Positions 28,286 through 37,890 of a DNA stretch of 64,000 nucleotides are shown in pieces; position 1 is the first letter of the stretch; each line of letters begins with the position of its first letter. This DNA comes from Listeria weihenstephanensis (GTDB lineage Bacteria > Bacillota > Bacilli > Lactobacillales > Listeriaceae). The stretch is from assembly GCF_003534205.1 (NCBI RefSeq), contig NZ_CP011102.1, positions 1,438,036 to 1,502,035 of the forward strand. The letters are read 5' to 3'. Both the position numbers and the translations under genes were made by a program. The notes below the pieces were generated by a model, which ran no database searches, was not told the origin of the DNA, and saw nothing but the letters and a program-made list of their open reading frames with translations.

Positions 28286-30175
28286 ATGAAACAATTAAAA
28301 GTTGAGAATTTAACGAAGACATATGGCGAAAAAAGCCTTTTTGAAGATGTCACTTTTGCAATCACGGAAGGGGAACGAATTGGTGTTATCGGTGTCAATG
28401 GTACTGGTAAATCAACGTTGCTGTCGATTATTGCTGGAATTGAAGAAGGCGATAAAGGCGTGATTACAAAAGCGAAGGATTATACGATCGGATTTCTAGC
28501 GCAAGATCCTGTTTTAACGGATGAACACACCGTTTTAGAAGAGGTTTTCCAAGGGGAGACGCGTGCGCTTCAAGCGGTTCGCAACTATGAGCAGGTCTTG
28601 CTTGAAATGGCGATTGATCCAGATGATACGAAATTGCATGATCGCTTTACAATCGCGCAACATGAGATGGATGCTACCAATGCTTGGGATGTGAACACGG
28701 ATGCCAAGACTATTTTAGATCGTCTGGGAATTACTGATTTGACGGCAAAAGTTGGATCTTTATCAGGTGGACAACGTAAGCGTGTGGGTCTCGCAAAAAT
28801 CATGATTGAGACGCCTGATTTGCTTATTTTGGACGAACCTACTAACCATCTTGATTTCACATCGATTCGTTTTTTAGAAGATTATTTGAACCGTTTTCGT
28901 GGAGCGGTTTTACTTGTAACCCATGATCGGTATTTCTTAGATCGAGTGACGAATCATATGCTTGAAATTGATCGTGGCAAGGCCTATCGTTATGTCGGTA
29001 ACTACGAGAAGTTTATGGAATCAAAAGCAATTCGGATGGATAATGAGATGCGTGAAGGCGAGAAGAATTTGAACTTGTATCGTAAAGAGCTTGCGTGGAT
29101 GCGCCGTGGTGCGAAAGCCCGGTCAACGAAACAAAAAGCGCGCCAAGATCGTTTTTCTGATTTGGAAGGTAAAGTGAAATCGAAAACGGATGATACGGAA
29201 TTGCAACTGGATTTTGCAACATCGCGTCTTGGGAAACAGGTTTTCACATTAGATCATGTCGATAAACGCTTCGCCGAGAAACATGTGTTGCAAGATTTTA
29301 GCTTGATTATTCAGCCGGGTGAACGGATTGGTATTACTGGTAACAATGGTACCGGGAAGTCGACGCTTTTGAATATGCTGGCTGGGCGTTTGGAGCCTGA
29401 CGCTGGTGAAGTTTTAACAGGCCAAACGGTTCGGATTGGTTATTATACGCAGCAAAATGAAGAAATGGATCCAGATCAGCGGATGATTGCGTATCTACAA
29501 GAGGCGAGTGAAACGGTAAAAACCTCGGATGGAGAAGTGGTTTCTGTTTCGAATATGCTGGAACGTTTCCTATTTCCACCAATTACGCATGGTAAGAAAA
29601 TTGCGAGTTTATCTGGTGGCGAGAAGCGTCGTCTGTTCTTACTGAAAATTTTGATGGAGCGGCCGAATGTTCTTTTGTTAGATGAGCCGACGAATGATCT
29701 GGATACGCAGACGTTGACCGTGTTGGAGGATTATTTGGAGACGTTTAATGGTACGGTTATTACTGTCAGCCATGATCGTTATTTCTTGGATAAAATTGCG
29801 CGGAAACTGCTTGTGTTCACTGGAATTGGTCAAATTGAGACGTATCTTGGTGAGTATAGTCATTTCTTAGTGGACTATGAATCGCGAAAAGGAAAGTCAA
29901 AAATGTTTGCAGCGGAGATGGAGCAAGAAGAAGTTGTGATGGAAAAACCGAAAGAGAAAGTGAAGCATACGTTTGAAGAAAAGCGTGAGTGGGCGGAGAT
30001 TGAAGGCTTGATCGAGGCGCAAGAGGCTAAGATTGCATCGATTAATGCGGAGCTTGAAACAGTGGGCTCAGATTTCACAAAAGCGGGCGAACTCAATACG
30101 GCGCTGGAAGAGGCAGAAACCGAGTTGGAACGCTTGATGGCACGTTGGGAATATTTATCGGAGTATGCGGATTAA
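28286..30175 (+). CDS. ABC-F family ATPase (Uup/YfmR-like)
   Basis: 629 residues with two ABC cassettes and no membrane part. Walker A GVNGTGKST and GNNGTGKST, signatures LSGGQRKR and LSGGEKRR, Walker B LLILDEPTNHLD and VLLLDEPTNDLD. A linker of about 80 residues (basic, helical) and a C-terminal coiled coil of about 80 residues match the Uup/YfmR group. Such proteins act on ribosomes; YfmR helps with difficult peptide sequences in Bacillus. It is not an antibiotic-resistance type by obvious sequence features, but that cannot be excluded. Confidence 0.9.
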   Translation: MKQLKVENLTKTYGEKSLFEDVTFAITEGERIGVIGVNGTGKSTLLSIIAGIEEGDKGVITKAKDYTIGFLAQDPVLTDEHTVLEEVFQGETRALQAVRNYEQVLLEMAIDPDDTKLHDRFTIAQHEMDATNAWDVNTDAKTILDRLGITDLTAKVGSLSGGQRKRVGLAKIMIETPDLLILDEPTNHLDFTSIRFLEDYLNRFRGAVLLVTHDRYFLDRVTNHMLEIDRGKAYRYVGNYEKFMESKAIRMDNEMREGEKNLNLYRKELAWMRRGAKARSTKQKARQDRFSDLEGKVKSKTDDTELQLDFATSRLGKQVFTLDHVDKRFAEKHVLQDFSLIIQPGERIGITGNNGTGKSTLLNMLAGRLEPDAGEVLTGQTVRIGYYTQQNEEMDPDQRMIAYLQEASETVKTSDGEVVSVSNMLERFLFPPITHGKKIASLSGGEKRRLFLLKILMERPNVLLLDEPTNDLDTQTLTVLEDYLETFNGTVITVSHDRYFLDKIARKLLVFTGIGQIETYLGEYSHFLVDYESRKGKSKMFAAEMEQEEVVMEKPKEKVKHTFEEKREWAEIEGLIEAQEAKIASINAELETVGSDFTKAGELNTALEEAETELERLMARWEYLSEYAD

Positions 30176-30195
30176 GGTAGAAAAGAGGGCATGAA

Positions 30196-31140
30196 ATGAA
30201 ACAGTATTTAGATTTGGAGAAATTTGTACTTGAAAATGGGACGCAAAAGGGAGACCGGACGGGTACTGGCACGATTAGTACGTTTGGCTATCAAATGCGC
30301 TTTGATCTTGCGGAAGGTTTTCCAATTATGACGACGAAACGCGTACCATTTAAACTAGTTGCGAGTGAATTGCTTTGGTTTTTACATGGGGATACTAATA
30401 TCCGCTACCTTTTGGAGCATAATAATAATATTTGGAATGAATGGGCATTTGAGCGTTGGGTGAAGAGCGACGATTATAAAGGTCCAGACATGACGGATTT
30501 TGGTTTGAGAGTGGAGCAGGATGAGGACTTTAAAGCGGTTTATTTAGAAGAGATGACGAGCTTTAAGGAACGAATTTTGGCGGATGAGACTTTTGCGAAA
30601 CAGTACGGTGAGTTGGGCAATATTTATGGGAAACAGTGGCGGGAATGGCGGACGTCAACGGGAGAAACGATTGATCAATTGGCGGATGTGATTGAGATGA
30701 TTAAAAAGAATCCAAATTCGCGTCGTTTGATGGTATCTGCGTGGAATCCTGAGGACGTGCCAACCATGGCATTACCACCGTGTCATACGATTTTTCAATT
30801 TTATGTGGCGGATGGGAAACTGAGTTGTCAGTTATATCAGCGGAGTGCGGATATTTTCTTGGGTGTGCCGTTTAATATTGCTTCGTACGCCTTGTTGACG
30901 CATCTTATTGCGCGTGAAGCGGGACTTGATGTTGGTGAATTTGTTCATACGATGGGGGACGCGCACCTTTATAACAACCATATGGATCAAGTGAAGGAGC
31001 AGTTAACTCGTGAACCTCGTACGTTGCCAAAACTGGTGTTATCTGAGAAACCTGCGACAATTTTTGATTTTGATGTGGCCGATATAACGCTGGAAGGTTA
31101 TGATCCACATCCTGCGATTAAAGCGCCAATTTCTGTTTGA
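30196..31140 (+). CDS. thyA: Thymidylate synthase
   Basis: 314 residues, the longer ThyA form found in Listeria and lactobacilli. Makes dTMP from dUMP using methylene-tetrahydrofolate and releases dihydrofolate. Catalytic Cys in [28 protein letters not shown] for dUMP binding, and GDAHLYNNH are present. It is followed after 11 bases by dfrA, which regenerates tetrahydrofolate: a classic metabolic pair. Confidence 0.97.
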   Translation: MKQYLDLEKFVLENGTQKGDRTGTGTISTFGYQMRFDLAEGFPIMTTKRVPFKLVASELLWFLHGDTNIRYLLEHNNNIWNEWAFERWVKSDDYKGPDMTDFGLRVEQDEDFKAVYLEEMTSFKERILADETFAKQYGELGNIYGKQWREWRTSTGETIDQLADVIEMIKKNPNSRRLMVSAWNPEDVPTMALPPCHTIFQFYVADGKLSCQLYQRSADIFLGVPFNIASYALLTHLIAREAGLDVGEFVHTMGDAHLYNNHMDQVKEQLTREPRTLPKLVLSEKPATIFDFDVADITLEGYDPHPAIKAPISV

Positions 31141-31151
31141 GGAGGATAAGG

Positions 31152-31637
31152 ATGCTAACTTTTATTTGGGCACAGGATAAAGATGGTTTTATTGGAAAAG
31201 ATAATACGATGCCATGGCGTTTGCCAGCAGATTTACAACATTTTAAACGAGAGACAAATGGACATATGATCGTGATGGGTCGTAAAACGTATGAATCGAT
31301 TGGAAAAGCATTGCCGAATCGCGAAAATGTAGTGTTGACACGAGATCTTGATTATTCTTTAGAAGACGCGACGGTTGTTCATACGAAGCAAGATGTATTG
31401 GATTTGGCGCAAGACAAGGATGCGTATATTACAGGTGGGGCCGAAATCTATCAATTATTTTTAGATGAGGCAGACGCGCTAGTTGTGACGCATGTAGAAG
31501 AACATTGTGGCGGTGATACACGGTTTCCAGATATCAAATGGGAAAAGTGGCGTCTCATAAAGCGTGAAGACGGGGTACGTGATGCGAAAAATGATCTTGA
31601 TTTTTGGTATGGCTGGTATCAAAAAGAGGAAGTGTAA
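31152..31637 (+). CDS. dfrA: Dihydrofolate reductase
   Basis: 161 residues. Reduces dihydrofolate with NADPH; chromosomal trimethoprim target. Motifs: FIGKDNTMPWRLPADLQHF with the catalytic Asp in PADL, MGRKTYESIG, and YITGGAEIYQLF. ATG 31152 follows GAGGAGGA; upstream in-frame ATG overlaps thyA and is rejected. The stop shares bases with the next start. Confidence 0.96.
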   Translation: MLTFIWAQDKDGFIGKDNTMPWRLPADLQHFKRETNGHMIVMGRKTYESIGKALPNRENVVLTRDLDYSLEDATVVHTKQDVLDLAQDKDAYITGGAEIYQLFLDEADALVVTHVEEHCGGDTRFPDIKWEKWRLIKREDGVRDAKNDLDFWYGWYQKEEV

Positions 31638-31930
31638 TGAATCAGACGGAGGAAGTCGTTGCTAGATTCCACGTATTAGGTTATTTCTTGATTAGCTTCT
31701 TATTTATTGGCGCGGGAATTACGTTGAGCGCAAGCGGTGTATCGAGTGGCATGATTGCGACTTTGTTATCATTCTCTAAGTATGTATTGCTTCTACTTAT
31801 CGTTGGGGTCATCGGTGTTTGGCGTTCCAAAGAGAGGTCTTCCCGCTATTTTTTTGGATGGTTTATCGTGATTCCTTTCGCGTATGCTGTTTTTTTAATT
31901 ATCGTTATTCTGACAAGAGCTCATCTGTAG
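31637..31930 (+). CDS. Small membrane protein of unknown function
   Basis: 97 residues with three hydrophobic segments (~11-35, 45-65, 72-94) and a charged cytoplasmic loop (RSKERSS). No recognised family. It starts on the last base of the dfrA stop, behind GAGGAAG, so it is coupled to the thymidylate pair. The 3' end is built into the terminator hairpin. Confidence 0.75.
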   Translation: MNQTEEVVARFHVLGYFLISFLFIGAGITLSASGVSSGMIATLLSFSKYVLLLLIVGVIGVWRSKERSSRYFFGWFIVIPFAYAVFLIIVILTRAHL

Positions 31931-31943
31931 CTCTTGTTTATTT
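31913..31943 (+). terminator. Terminator of the thyA-dfrA unit
   Basis: ACAAGAGCT and AGCTCTTGT form a perfect stem followed by a T-rich tail. The stop codon of the small membrane protein lies in the loop, so coding and termination overlap. Confidence 0.75.
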
Positions 31944-32069
31944 TGGCTAACGAGTCGAAAAATATTATTCAAAATAGATAATTACAACGTCATGCTTTTG
32001 TGCTAAATTATAAGAATATATCGAAAACAAACTTTAATGAATAAATCAGAATAGGGGATGATTCGTAAA

Positions 32070-33320
32070 ATGTTTTTTAAAAACTCAAAATGGCGAGCAA
32101 GTGGGACGGTTTTAGCACTACTATGGGTTTGTTGGTTATTATCTTTTTTAGATAGGATGGTAATCACGGTAGCACTGCCATACATAGCAGAGGATTTCCA
32201 GCTTACTTCAACACATCAAGGCCTCATTATTAGTACTTTTTTCATGGGATATGCGTTATTTCAAATTCCAGGAGGGATGTTAGCAGATCGATTTGGATTT
32301 CGAAAAATGACGAGTATCGCTGTCGGTTTCTGGTCACTTTTCACGATGTTAACAGGACTCATTTTTTATTATCCGTTATTTCTAGGTGTTCGTTTTTTCT
32401 TCGGACTTGGCGAAGCACCATTACCAGGATCGTCTTATAAAGCGATTGCGACGTATTATCCAAAACGACTAAGAGGGCGAATGACGAGTATTCAATCGAC
32501 GGTCAATACACTTGGGCCAGCTTTTGCAAGTATTTTAGCAGCTTATTTTATTAGTGTATTCGGCTGGAGGCATTTATTTGTTTTTCTTGCGATTCCAGGT
32601 TTTGTGGTTGCCTTTTTGTTTTATCGTTTAGTTCGTGATAATCCAAAAGACAACCCACGAATGAGTGCTGAGGCATTGCAGGAGTTGGAAGAAGATGAAC
32701 CCACTGTCAACGTGACGGCACCAAAAGCAAAGGCGTCTACCATCTTTAAAAATAGTTTGGTTTGGAAGGCGGGGCTTGTTTGGTTTTTCTTTGACCTGAC
32801 TTTTTGGGGATTTACGTCGTGGCTCCCATCCTATTTAATGAATGAGCGGAATTTGAGTTTACAGGCAACAGGTTTTTTCAATGCTTTACCGTACTTGGTT
32901 GGGACTGTTGCCATGCTCATTGGTGGCGCGATGTCTGATCGTTTCAAGGAGAAACGACGCTTTATTTTTGCGATTGCGATTCTTGTTGCAGCAATATCCC
33001 TATTTTTCATTATCAAAGTTCCATCGATTGAAATGGCGCTTTTATTACAGTGTATGACGGCCTTTTTCTTATTTTTGTCACAAGGTATTTTTTGGGGAAT
33101 AGTTGTGGATATTTTACCAACAAACCAAATGGCAACTGGGTCATCTGTCGTCAATTGTCTAGGATCGATTGCAGGCGTTATTTCACCGATTGTGATCGGA
33201 AAATTGTTGGACATTTCAGGTGGGTCTTACGCAACCACATTTGTTTATTTAGCGATTTGCCTCGTTTTAGCAGGGGTGATTGTTCCATCTTTAAAAACGA
33301 AGAAATTAGGCGTATCTTAA
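32070..33320 (+). CDS. MFS transporter, anion:cation symporter-like
   Basis: About 416 residues, 12 membrane segments, with the MFS motif A (GGMLADRFGFRKM) in loop 2-3 and the similar SDRFKEKRR in loop 8-9. LSFLDRMVITVALPYI at the first segment is typical of the ACS (hexuronate/tartrate/phthalate-like) group. Substrate unknown. ATG 32070 is preferred since the AGGGG ribosome site directly abuts the earlier ATG 32058. Single-gene transcript ending in its own terminator. Confidence 0.85.
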   Translation: MFFKNSKWRASGTVLALLWVCWLLSFLDRMVITVALPYIAEDFQLTSTHQGLIISTFFMGYALFQIPGGMLADRFGFRKMTSIAVGFWSLFTMLTGLIFYYPLFLGVRFFFGLGEAPLPGSSYKAIATYYPKRLRGRMTSIQSTVNTLGPAFASILAAYFISVFGWRHLFVFLAIPGFVVAFLFYRLVRDNPKDNPRMSAEALQELEEDEPTVNVTAPKAKASTIFKNSLVWKAGLVWFFFDLTFWGFTSWLPSYLMNERNLSLQATGFFNALPYLVGTVAMLIGGAMSDRFKEKRRFIFAIAILVAAISLFFIIKVPSIEMALLLQCMTAFFLFLSQGIFWGIVVDILPTNQMATGSSVVNCLGSIAGVISPIVIGKLLDISGGSYATTFVYLAICLVLAGVIVPSLKTKKLGVS

Positions 33321-33323
33321 GCG

Positions 33324-33376
33324 AGAAAAAGCGCTGTATTCAGGAATTGAAAACCTGGATACAGCGCTTTTTTGAT
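33324..33376. terminator. Bidirectional terminator between the MFS gene and tcyP
   Basis: AAAAAGCGCTGTATTCAGG pairs with CCTGGATACAGCGCTTTTTT; long perfect arms with A and T runs. Confidence 0.9.
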
Positions 33377-33380
33377 ACTT

Positions 33381-34754
33381 TTAAGCTTCAACCAATGTTT
33401 GGTCGTCTTCTTGTTTTAATTCCCCCGTGGCTTTGCTCGTTACGATCCCTGCAACCATGCTATCACTTACATTAAGCGCTGTACGTCCCATGTCAATCAA
33501 CGGTTCGATTGAAATTAGAACACCAGCAAGCCCGATTGGCAAGTTCAAAGTGGAGAGTACGATGATCGCGGCAAACGTTGCGCCACCACCGACTCCGGCA
33601 ACTCCGAAAGAGCTAATAGCGACAACGAGCACAACAGTTAAAATAAAGTTTATTGAGAATGGATCGATTCCGGCAGCTGGCGCGATCATGATAGCAAGCA
33701 TAGCAGGATAAATTCCGGCGCATCCATTTTGTCCGATAGATAAGCCAAACGATGCGGCAAAATTGGCAATACCTTCAGGAACGCCTAATTTCTTTTGCGT
33801 TTCGATGTTCAGCGGAATAGCTCCAGCACTCGTTCTAGATGTGAAAGCTAACGTGAGAACGGGCATCGATTTACGAATATATGTCATTGGGCTTGTTCCT
33901 GTGAAAGCTACAATTACCAAATGAATGATAAACATAGCGATAAGTGCCGCGTAAGAAGCGAGGACAAAGTTTCCAAGTTTTAAAATGGCAGACGTATCAC
34001 TGAGCGCCACTGTACTTGTCATAATCGCAAAAACACCGTATGGCGTTAAGCGTAGAATGAGTTTTACGATGCGCAATACGATCGCATAAATCGCGTCGAC
34101 TCCTTTGGCAAAAATGGCGGCTTCTTTTGGTTGCTTCCGCTGTACACCAAGGAAAGCGGCGCCGATAAAGGCAGCAAAAATAACGATGGCAACTGTCGAA
34201 GTAGCGCGTGCGCCAGTGAAATCAAGGAACGGATTAGCGGGTAATAGCTCCACGATTTTTTGTGGGAAAGATAGGTCGCTGATACCTGCGAATTTATCTT
34301 GAAGTTCCGTTGCTCTAGCAGCTTCCGTTGCACCTTGTGAAATATTACTTGCATCAAGATGGAACAAGAGTGCCGCACCAATACCGACAAAAGCAGCAAT
34401 GGCAGCAGTTACAACAAGTGTACCGATAATCCAGATACCCACTTTAGCAATATTAGTTTTGAGTTGAAGGCGTGTAAATGCGGTCACGATAGAAATGAAA
34501 ATCAAAGGAATCGCGATCATTTGTAGTAGTTTAATGTAACCACCACCGATAATTCCAAGCCATTCCGTCGTTTGTTTCGTGACATCAGACGCTGCCCCGT
34601 AAATAAATTGCAATACAAAACCAGCGACAATCCCAATACCAAGAGCGAGTAGTACACGCTTAGAAAAAGAAACATGACGTTTCGTAAGCCACACAAAAAT
34701 GAAAATGACGAAAGCGGCTACGATTAAGTTAATAATTAAAAATGCTGTATCCAT
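33381..34754 (-). CDS. tcyP: L-cystine:cation symporter (TcyP-like, DAACS family)
   Basis: About 457 residues, 8-10 membrane segments and re-entrant loops of the sodium:dicarboxylate symporter family. The conserved core FTSRTSAGAIPLNIE, NFAASFGLSIGQNGCAGIYPAML and GVAGVGGGATFAA matches TcyP/YhcL cystine carriers. Start follows AGGGAGGA with ideal spacing. A member of this family could carry another amino acid, so the substrate is by homology. Confidence 0.88.
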   Translation of the reverse strand: MDTAFLIINLIVAAFVIFIFVWLTKRHVSFSKRVLLALGIGIVAGFVLQFIYGAASDVTKQTTEWLGIIGGGYIKLLQMIAIPLIFISIVTAFTRLQLKTNIAKVGIWIIGTLVVTAAIAAFVGIGAALLFHLDASNISQGATEAARATELQDKFAGISDLSFPQKIVELLPANPFLDFTGARATSTVAIVIFAAFIGAAFLGVQRKQPKEAAIFAKGVDAIYAIVLRIVKLILRLTPYGVFAIMTSTVALSDTSAILKLGNFVLASYAALIAMFIIHLVIVAFTGTSPMTYIRKSMPVLTLAFTSRTSAGAIPLNIETQKKLGVPEGIANFAASFGLSIGQNGCAGIYPAMLAIMIAPAAGIDPFSINFILTVVLVVAISSFGVAGVGGGATFAAIIVLSTLNLPIGLAGVLISIEPLIDMGRTALNVSDSMVAGIVTSKATGELKQEDDQTLVEA

Positions 34755-34867
34755 GTAAAAAATCCTCCCTTTAAACCAATTAAATCTAGAAATCATTATA
34801 TTATATAATTCCGACAAGATTTGTTGGTATTAGATTACAGGGGAAAATGGAATTTGTCAAGATAGAA

Positions 34868-35091
34868 AGGCTGAATCGGCCCGTTCAGCTCCGAAAAAAA
34901 CTGGAGCGGCCGCAATAAAAAGCCGTTCTTGCTTTTTGTGGAGGGCGTGAAGTTTTCGAGGAGTTGGCCGAAGGCGCAAACTACCACGAACACAAAAACA
35001 TCTAAACACTACATCCTTCAGATTCCAAACTTCAATTTAAACCCAGAGCTAACGCATAACGTGGCGGTATAATAGCCACTGATAGATGACA
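34868..35091 (+). repeat. Intergenic structured element, copy B
   Basis: Second copy. First hairpin GCTGAA/TTCAGC (34870-34889), then GCTCC (34888-34892) with GGAGG (34940-34944) enclosing CGCA-n-AAAAGC / GCTTTT-TGTG (34911-34940). The tail has GATTCCAAACTTCAAT and AGAGCTAACG...ACGTGGCGGTAT, shared with copy C. It lies about 110 bases upstream of the tcyP start, with the same + orientation as the other copies. The remaining bases 34755-34867 hold the tcyP leader. Confidence 0.7.
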
Positions 35092-35144
35092 CACTTACTT
35101 CGTTCTCCCCCATATTGAGGCCTTAAGTCGACAAGGGACGCCTC

Positions 35145-35191
35145 AAAAAAAAACACCCAACCAAAGCGTCTTTTCCGCTCTGATTAGGTGT
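35145..35191 (-). terminator. Terminator of ppdK
   Basis: Read on the minus strand, ACACCTAATCAGAGCG pairs with CGCTTTGGTTGGGTGT and a run of nine T follows. An additional TTGAGG/CCTCAA hairpin lies at 35115-35146. Confidence 0.85.
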
Positions 35192-35202
35192 AACTAGTCT
35201 TA

Positions 35203-37842
35203 CTAAACCATCACTTTCTCCTGCCTTTCCTCCAAAATCGAAGCTTGAGCTGCAGCAATTCGTGCAATTGGAATTCGGTATGGCGAACAAGAAACATACT
35301 GCAATCCTAATTTATGAAAGAAATGAATCGAAGCTGGATCTCCGCCATGCTCGCCACAAACCCCCATTTTGAGCGCTGGATTTGTCATCCTACCACGCTG
35401 GACAGCCGTCGTTACAAGCGCACCAACTCCTTTTTGATCGATGGATTGGAACGGATCTATAGGTAGAATTTTCTGCTCTTGGTACGCGTATAAGAACTTA
35501 TTCGCATCATCGCGTGAAAAGCCAAACGTCAATTGTGTCAGATCATTCGTACCAAAACTGAAAAACTGTGCTTCTTCTGCAATTTCGTCAGCCGTCACGC
35601 AAGCACGCGGAATTTCGATCATCGTTCCAATATCAAACGGTAATACGAGTTGTTCTCTGCGGAAAATCGTTTGGATCGCTTCTTTTAACTGCTTTTTAAT
35701 AATTGCAATTTCTTCTTTACTAGAAACGAGTGGAACCATAATTTCTGGGAAAACGGCAATGCCTTCATCATGAATCTGAATGGCGCTCTCCATGATGGCT
35801 TCGGCTTGCATTATATAGATCTCAGGGAAGGTGATAGCAAGACGGCAACCGCGATGGCCAAGCATTGGGTTCGTTTCGCCTAAGTCTTGAACACGTTGCT
35901 TTAACTCTACAACAGGCTTGCCAAGCTCTCCAGCTAATTTTTCAATATCCTGTGTTGTTTTCGGTAAAAATTCGTGAAGTGGGGGATCGAGTAGACGAAT
36001 ATTTACGGGTTTCCCATTTGCGACACGGAAGATGCCGGCGAAATCAGCTTTTTGCATCTCTTTTAAATGGGCTAGAGCGATCAGGCGTTCTTCAAGCGTT
36101 TCAGCGATAATCATTTGGCGGACGTAAGTGATGCGATCATCTTGGAAAAACATATGCTCCGTTCGGCATAAACCAACACCTTCTGCGCCAAAATGAACTC
36201 CAACTTCTAGGTCGTTTGGAGAATCCGCATTGACTCGAACTACTAGTTTTTTCGCTTCGTTGACCCAGCTCATCAATTCCTCGAAGTGACCGCCAATTTC
36301 GCTTTCAACGAGCGGTATTTGTCCTAGGTAAACTTTTCCCGTGGAGCCATTTAAAGATAGGAAATCGCCTTCTGTTAGTGTGAATGTTGCGGTTTGCAGA
36401 GTTTTTTGCGATTCGTCAATTGCGATAGCATCACAACCAGCGACGCAGCATTTCCCCATCCCGCGAGCAACTACGGCGGCGTGTGATGTCATACCACCAT
36501 GTGCGGTGAGGATCGCGACACTTTTCGCCATGCCTTCGATGTCTTCTGGGGACGTTTCGTTGCGCACAAGAATCGCTTTTTCGCCACGCTCTGCTGCAAG
36601 TACAGCATCTTCCGCGTTAAAATAAATTTGACCTGTGGCAGCTCCTGGTGAAGCGGGTAAGCCTGTTGCCAGTGAAGTCGTTGCTTTAAGACTCGCTTCA
36701 TCAAACGACGGATGCAAAAGTTGATCGATTTGAGAGGTATCTATGCGCATAATCGCGTCCTCTTTTGATAATTTCCCCTCATGTACGAGGTCGACAGCAA
36801 TATTAATCGCTGCTTGCGCGGTTCGCTTCCCAGTCCTCGTTTGCAGCACGAACAATTCTCCTTTTTCAATGGTAAACTCAATATCTTGCATATCTAAATA
36901 ATGTAGTTCAAGTAGGGCGGCGACATCGAGTAACTTTTGATAAACTTCTGGCATCGTGTCTTCTAAGTGTGAGATTGGCTCAGGCGTGCGGATTCCAGCT
37001 ACAACATCTTCGCCTTGTGCATTAAGTAAGTACTCTCCAAAAAAGAGATTTTCGCCCGTCGAAGGGTTTCTCGTAAACGCAATGCCAGTGCCACTCGATT
37101 CACCAGTATTTCCAAACACCATCGATTGAATATTGACAGCGGTTCCAAGTTGATTATCAATATGATGTAGCCGGCGATAAATAGCCGCGCGCGGATTTTC
37201 CCACGAATCAAAAACGGCGGTGATAGAAAGACGCAGTTGTTCAAAAGGATTTTGCGGAAATTCACGGCCAGAAACGCTGATGTACAAGTCTTTATATGTG
37301 TTAATCAATTTTTGTAAGTCGGTTGCTGTAAGTTGCGTATCAAGTGTGTAATCGTTCTCATTTTTTAAATCAGTAAGCGCCTGTTCGAAACGATAGCTTG
37401 GAATATTATAAACCACATCACCAAACATTTGGATAAATCGGCGGTAACAATCGTAGCTGGAACGGGCATCATTGGTTGCGTTTTCAAGTCCTTGTACAGA
37501 CAAATCATTGAGCCCTAAGTTGAGAATCGTGTCCATCATGCCTGGCATCGAAAAAGGTGCACCGGAACGAACAGAGATAAGCAGGGGATTAGTCGCATCG
37601 CCAAATTTCTTCCCTGTTTCTTGTTCTAAAATTTGCAGATGGGTCATCATTTCGGCGTAGATATCATCGGATAAAATTTGATTATGATCATTATAATCTT
37701 TACATGCTTCTGTTGTTATCGTGAAGCCAGGTGGTACAGGCAAACCAATATTCGTCATTTCTGCTAAATTAGCACCTTTTCCACCCAGTAAGTACTTCAT
37801 TTCCTTTGAACCTTCATTAAAATGATACACAAATTTTCTCAA
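35203..37842 (-). CDS. ppdK: Pyruvate, phosphate dikinase
   Basis: About 879 residues. Reversible conversion of pyruvate, ATP and phosphate into phosphoenolpyruvate, AMP and PPi. N-terminal ATP-grasp domain, central swivelling domain with the phospho-His in GGMTSHAAVVARGMG (near residue 450), and C-terminal PEP barrel with the catalytic Cys in GVCGEHGGDP. The Thr two residues before His is the residue phosphorylated by the PPDK regulatory protein, encoded just upstream. The best start is TTG 37842 behind GAGGTG; GTG 37851 lacks room for a ribosome site. Confidence 0.94.
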   Translation of the reverse strand: MRKFVYHFNEGSKEMKYLLGGKGANLAEMTNIGLPVPPGFTITTEACKDYNDHNQILSDDIYAEMMTHLQILEQETGKKFGDATNPLLISVRSGAPFSMPGMMDTILNLGLNDLSVQGLENATNDARSSYDCYRRFIQMFGDVVYNIPSYRFEQALTDLKNENDYTLDTQLTATDLQKLINTYKDLYISVSGREFPQNPFEQLRLSITAVFDSWENPRAAIYRRLHHIDNQLGTAVNIQSMVFGNTGESSGTGIAFTRNPSTGENLFFGEYLLNAQGEDVVAGIRTPEPISHLEDTMPEVYQKLLDVAALLELHYLDMQDIEFTIEKGELFVLQTRTGKRTAQAAINIAVDLVHEGKLSKEDAIMRIDTSQIDQLLHPSFDEASLKATTSLATGLPASPGAATGQIYFNAEDAVLAAERGEKAILVRNETSPEDIEGMAKSVAILTAHGGMTSHAAVVARGMGKCCVAGCDAIAIDESQKTLQTATFTLTEGDFLSLNGSTGKVYLGQIPLVESEIGGHFEELMSWVNEAKKLVVRVNADSPNDLEVGVHFGAEGVGLCRTEHMFFQDDRITYVRQMIIAETLEERLIALAHLKEMQKADFAGIFRVANGKPVNIRLLDPPLHEFLPKTTQDIEKLAGELGKPVVELKQRVQDLGETNPMLGHRGCRLAITFPEIYIMQAEAIMESAIQIHDEGIAVFPEIMVPLVSSKEEIAIIKKQLKEAIQTIFRREQLVLPFDIGTMIEIPRACVTADEIAEEAQFFSFGTNDLTQLTFGFSRDDANKFLYAYQEQKILPIDPFQSIDQKGVGALVTTAVQRGRMTNPALKMGVCGEHGGDPASIHFFHKLGLQYVSCSPYRIPIARIAAAQASILEERQEKVMV

Positions 37843-37890
37843 AATAGTCACCTCTACTATAGGATTTGGCTTTCACCATAAATTAAGCTA

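Noticed and set aside
32058-32069. Earlier ATG for the MFS gene
   Set aside because: The AGGGG ribosome site abuts this ATG; ATG 32070 has a usable distance.
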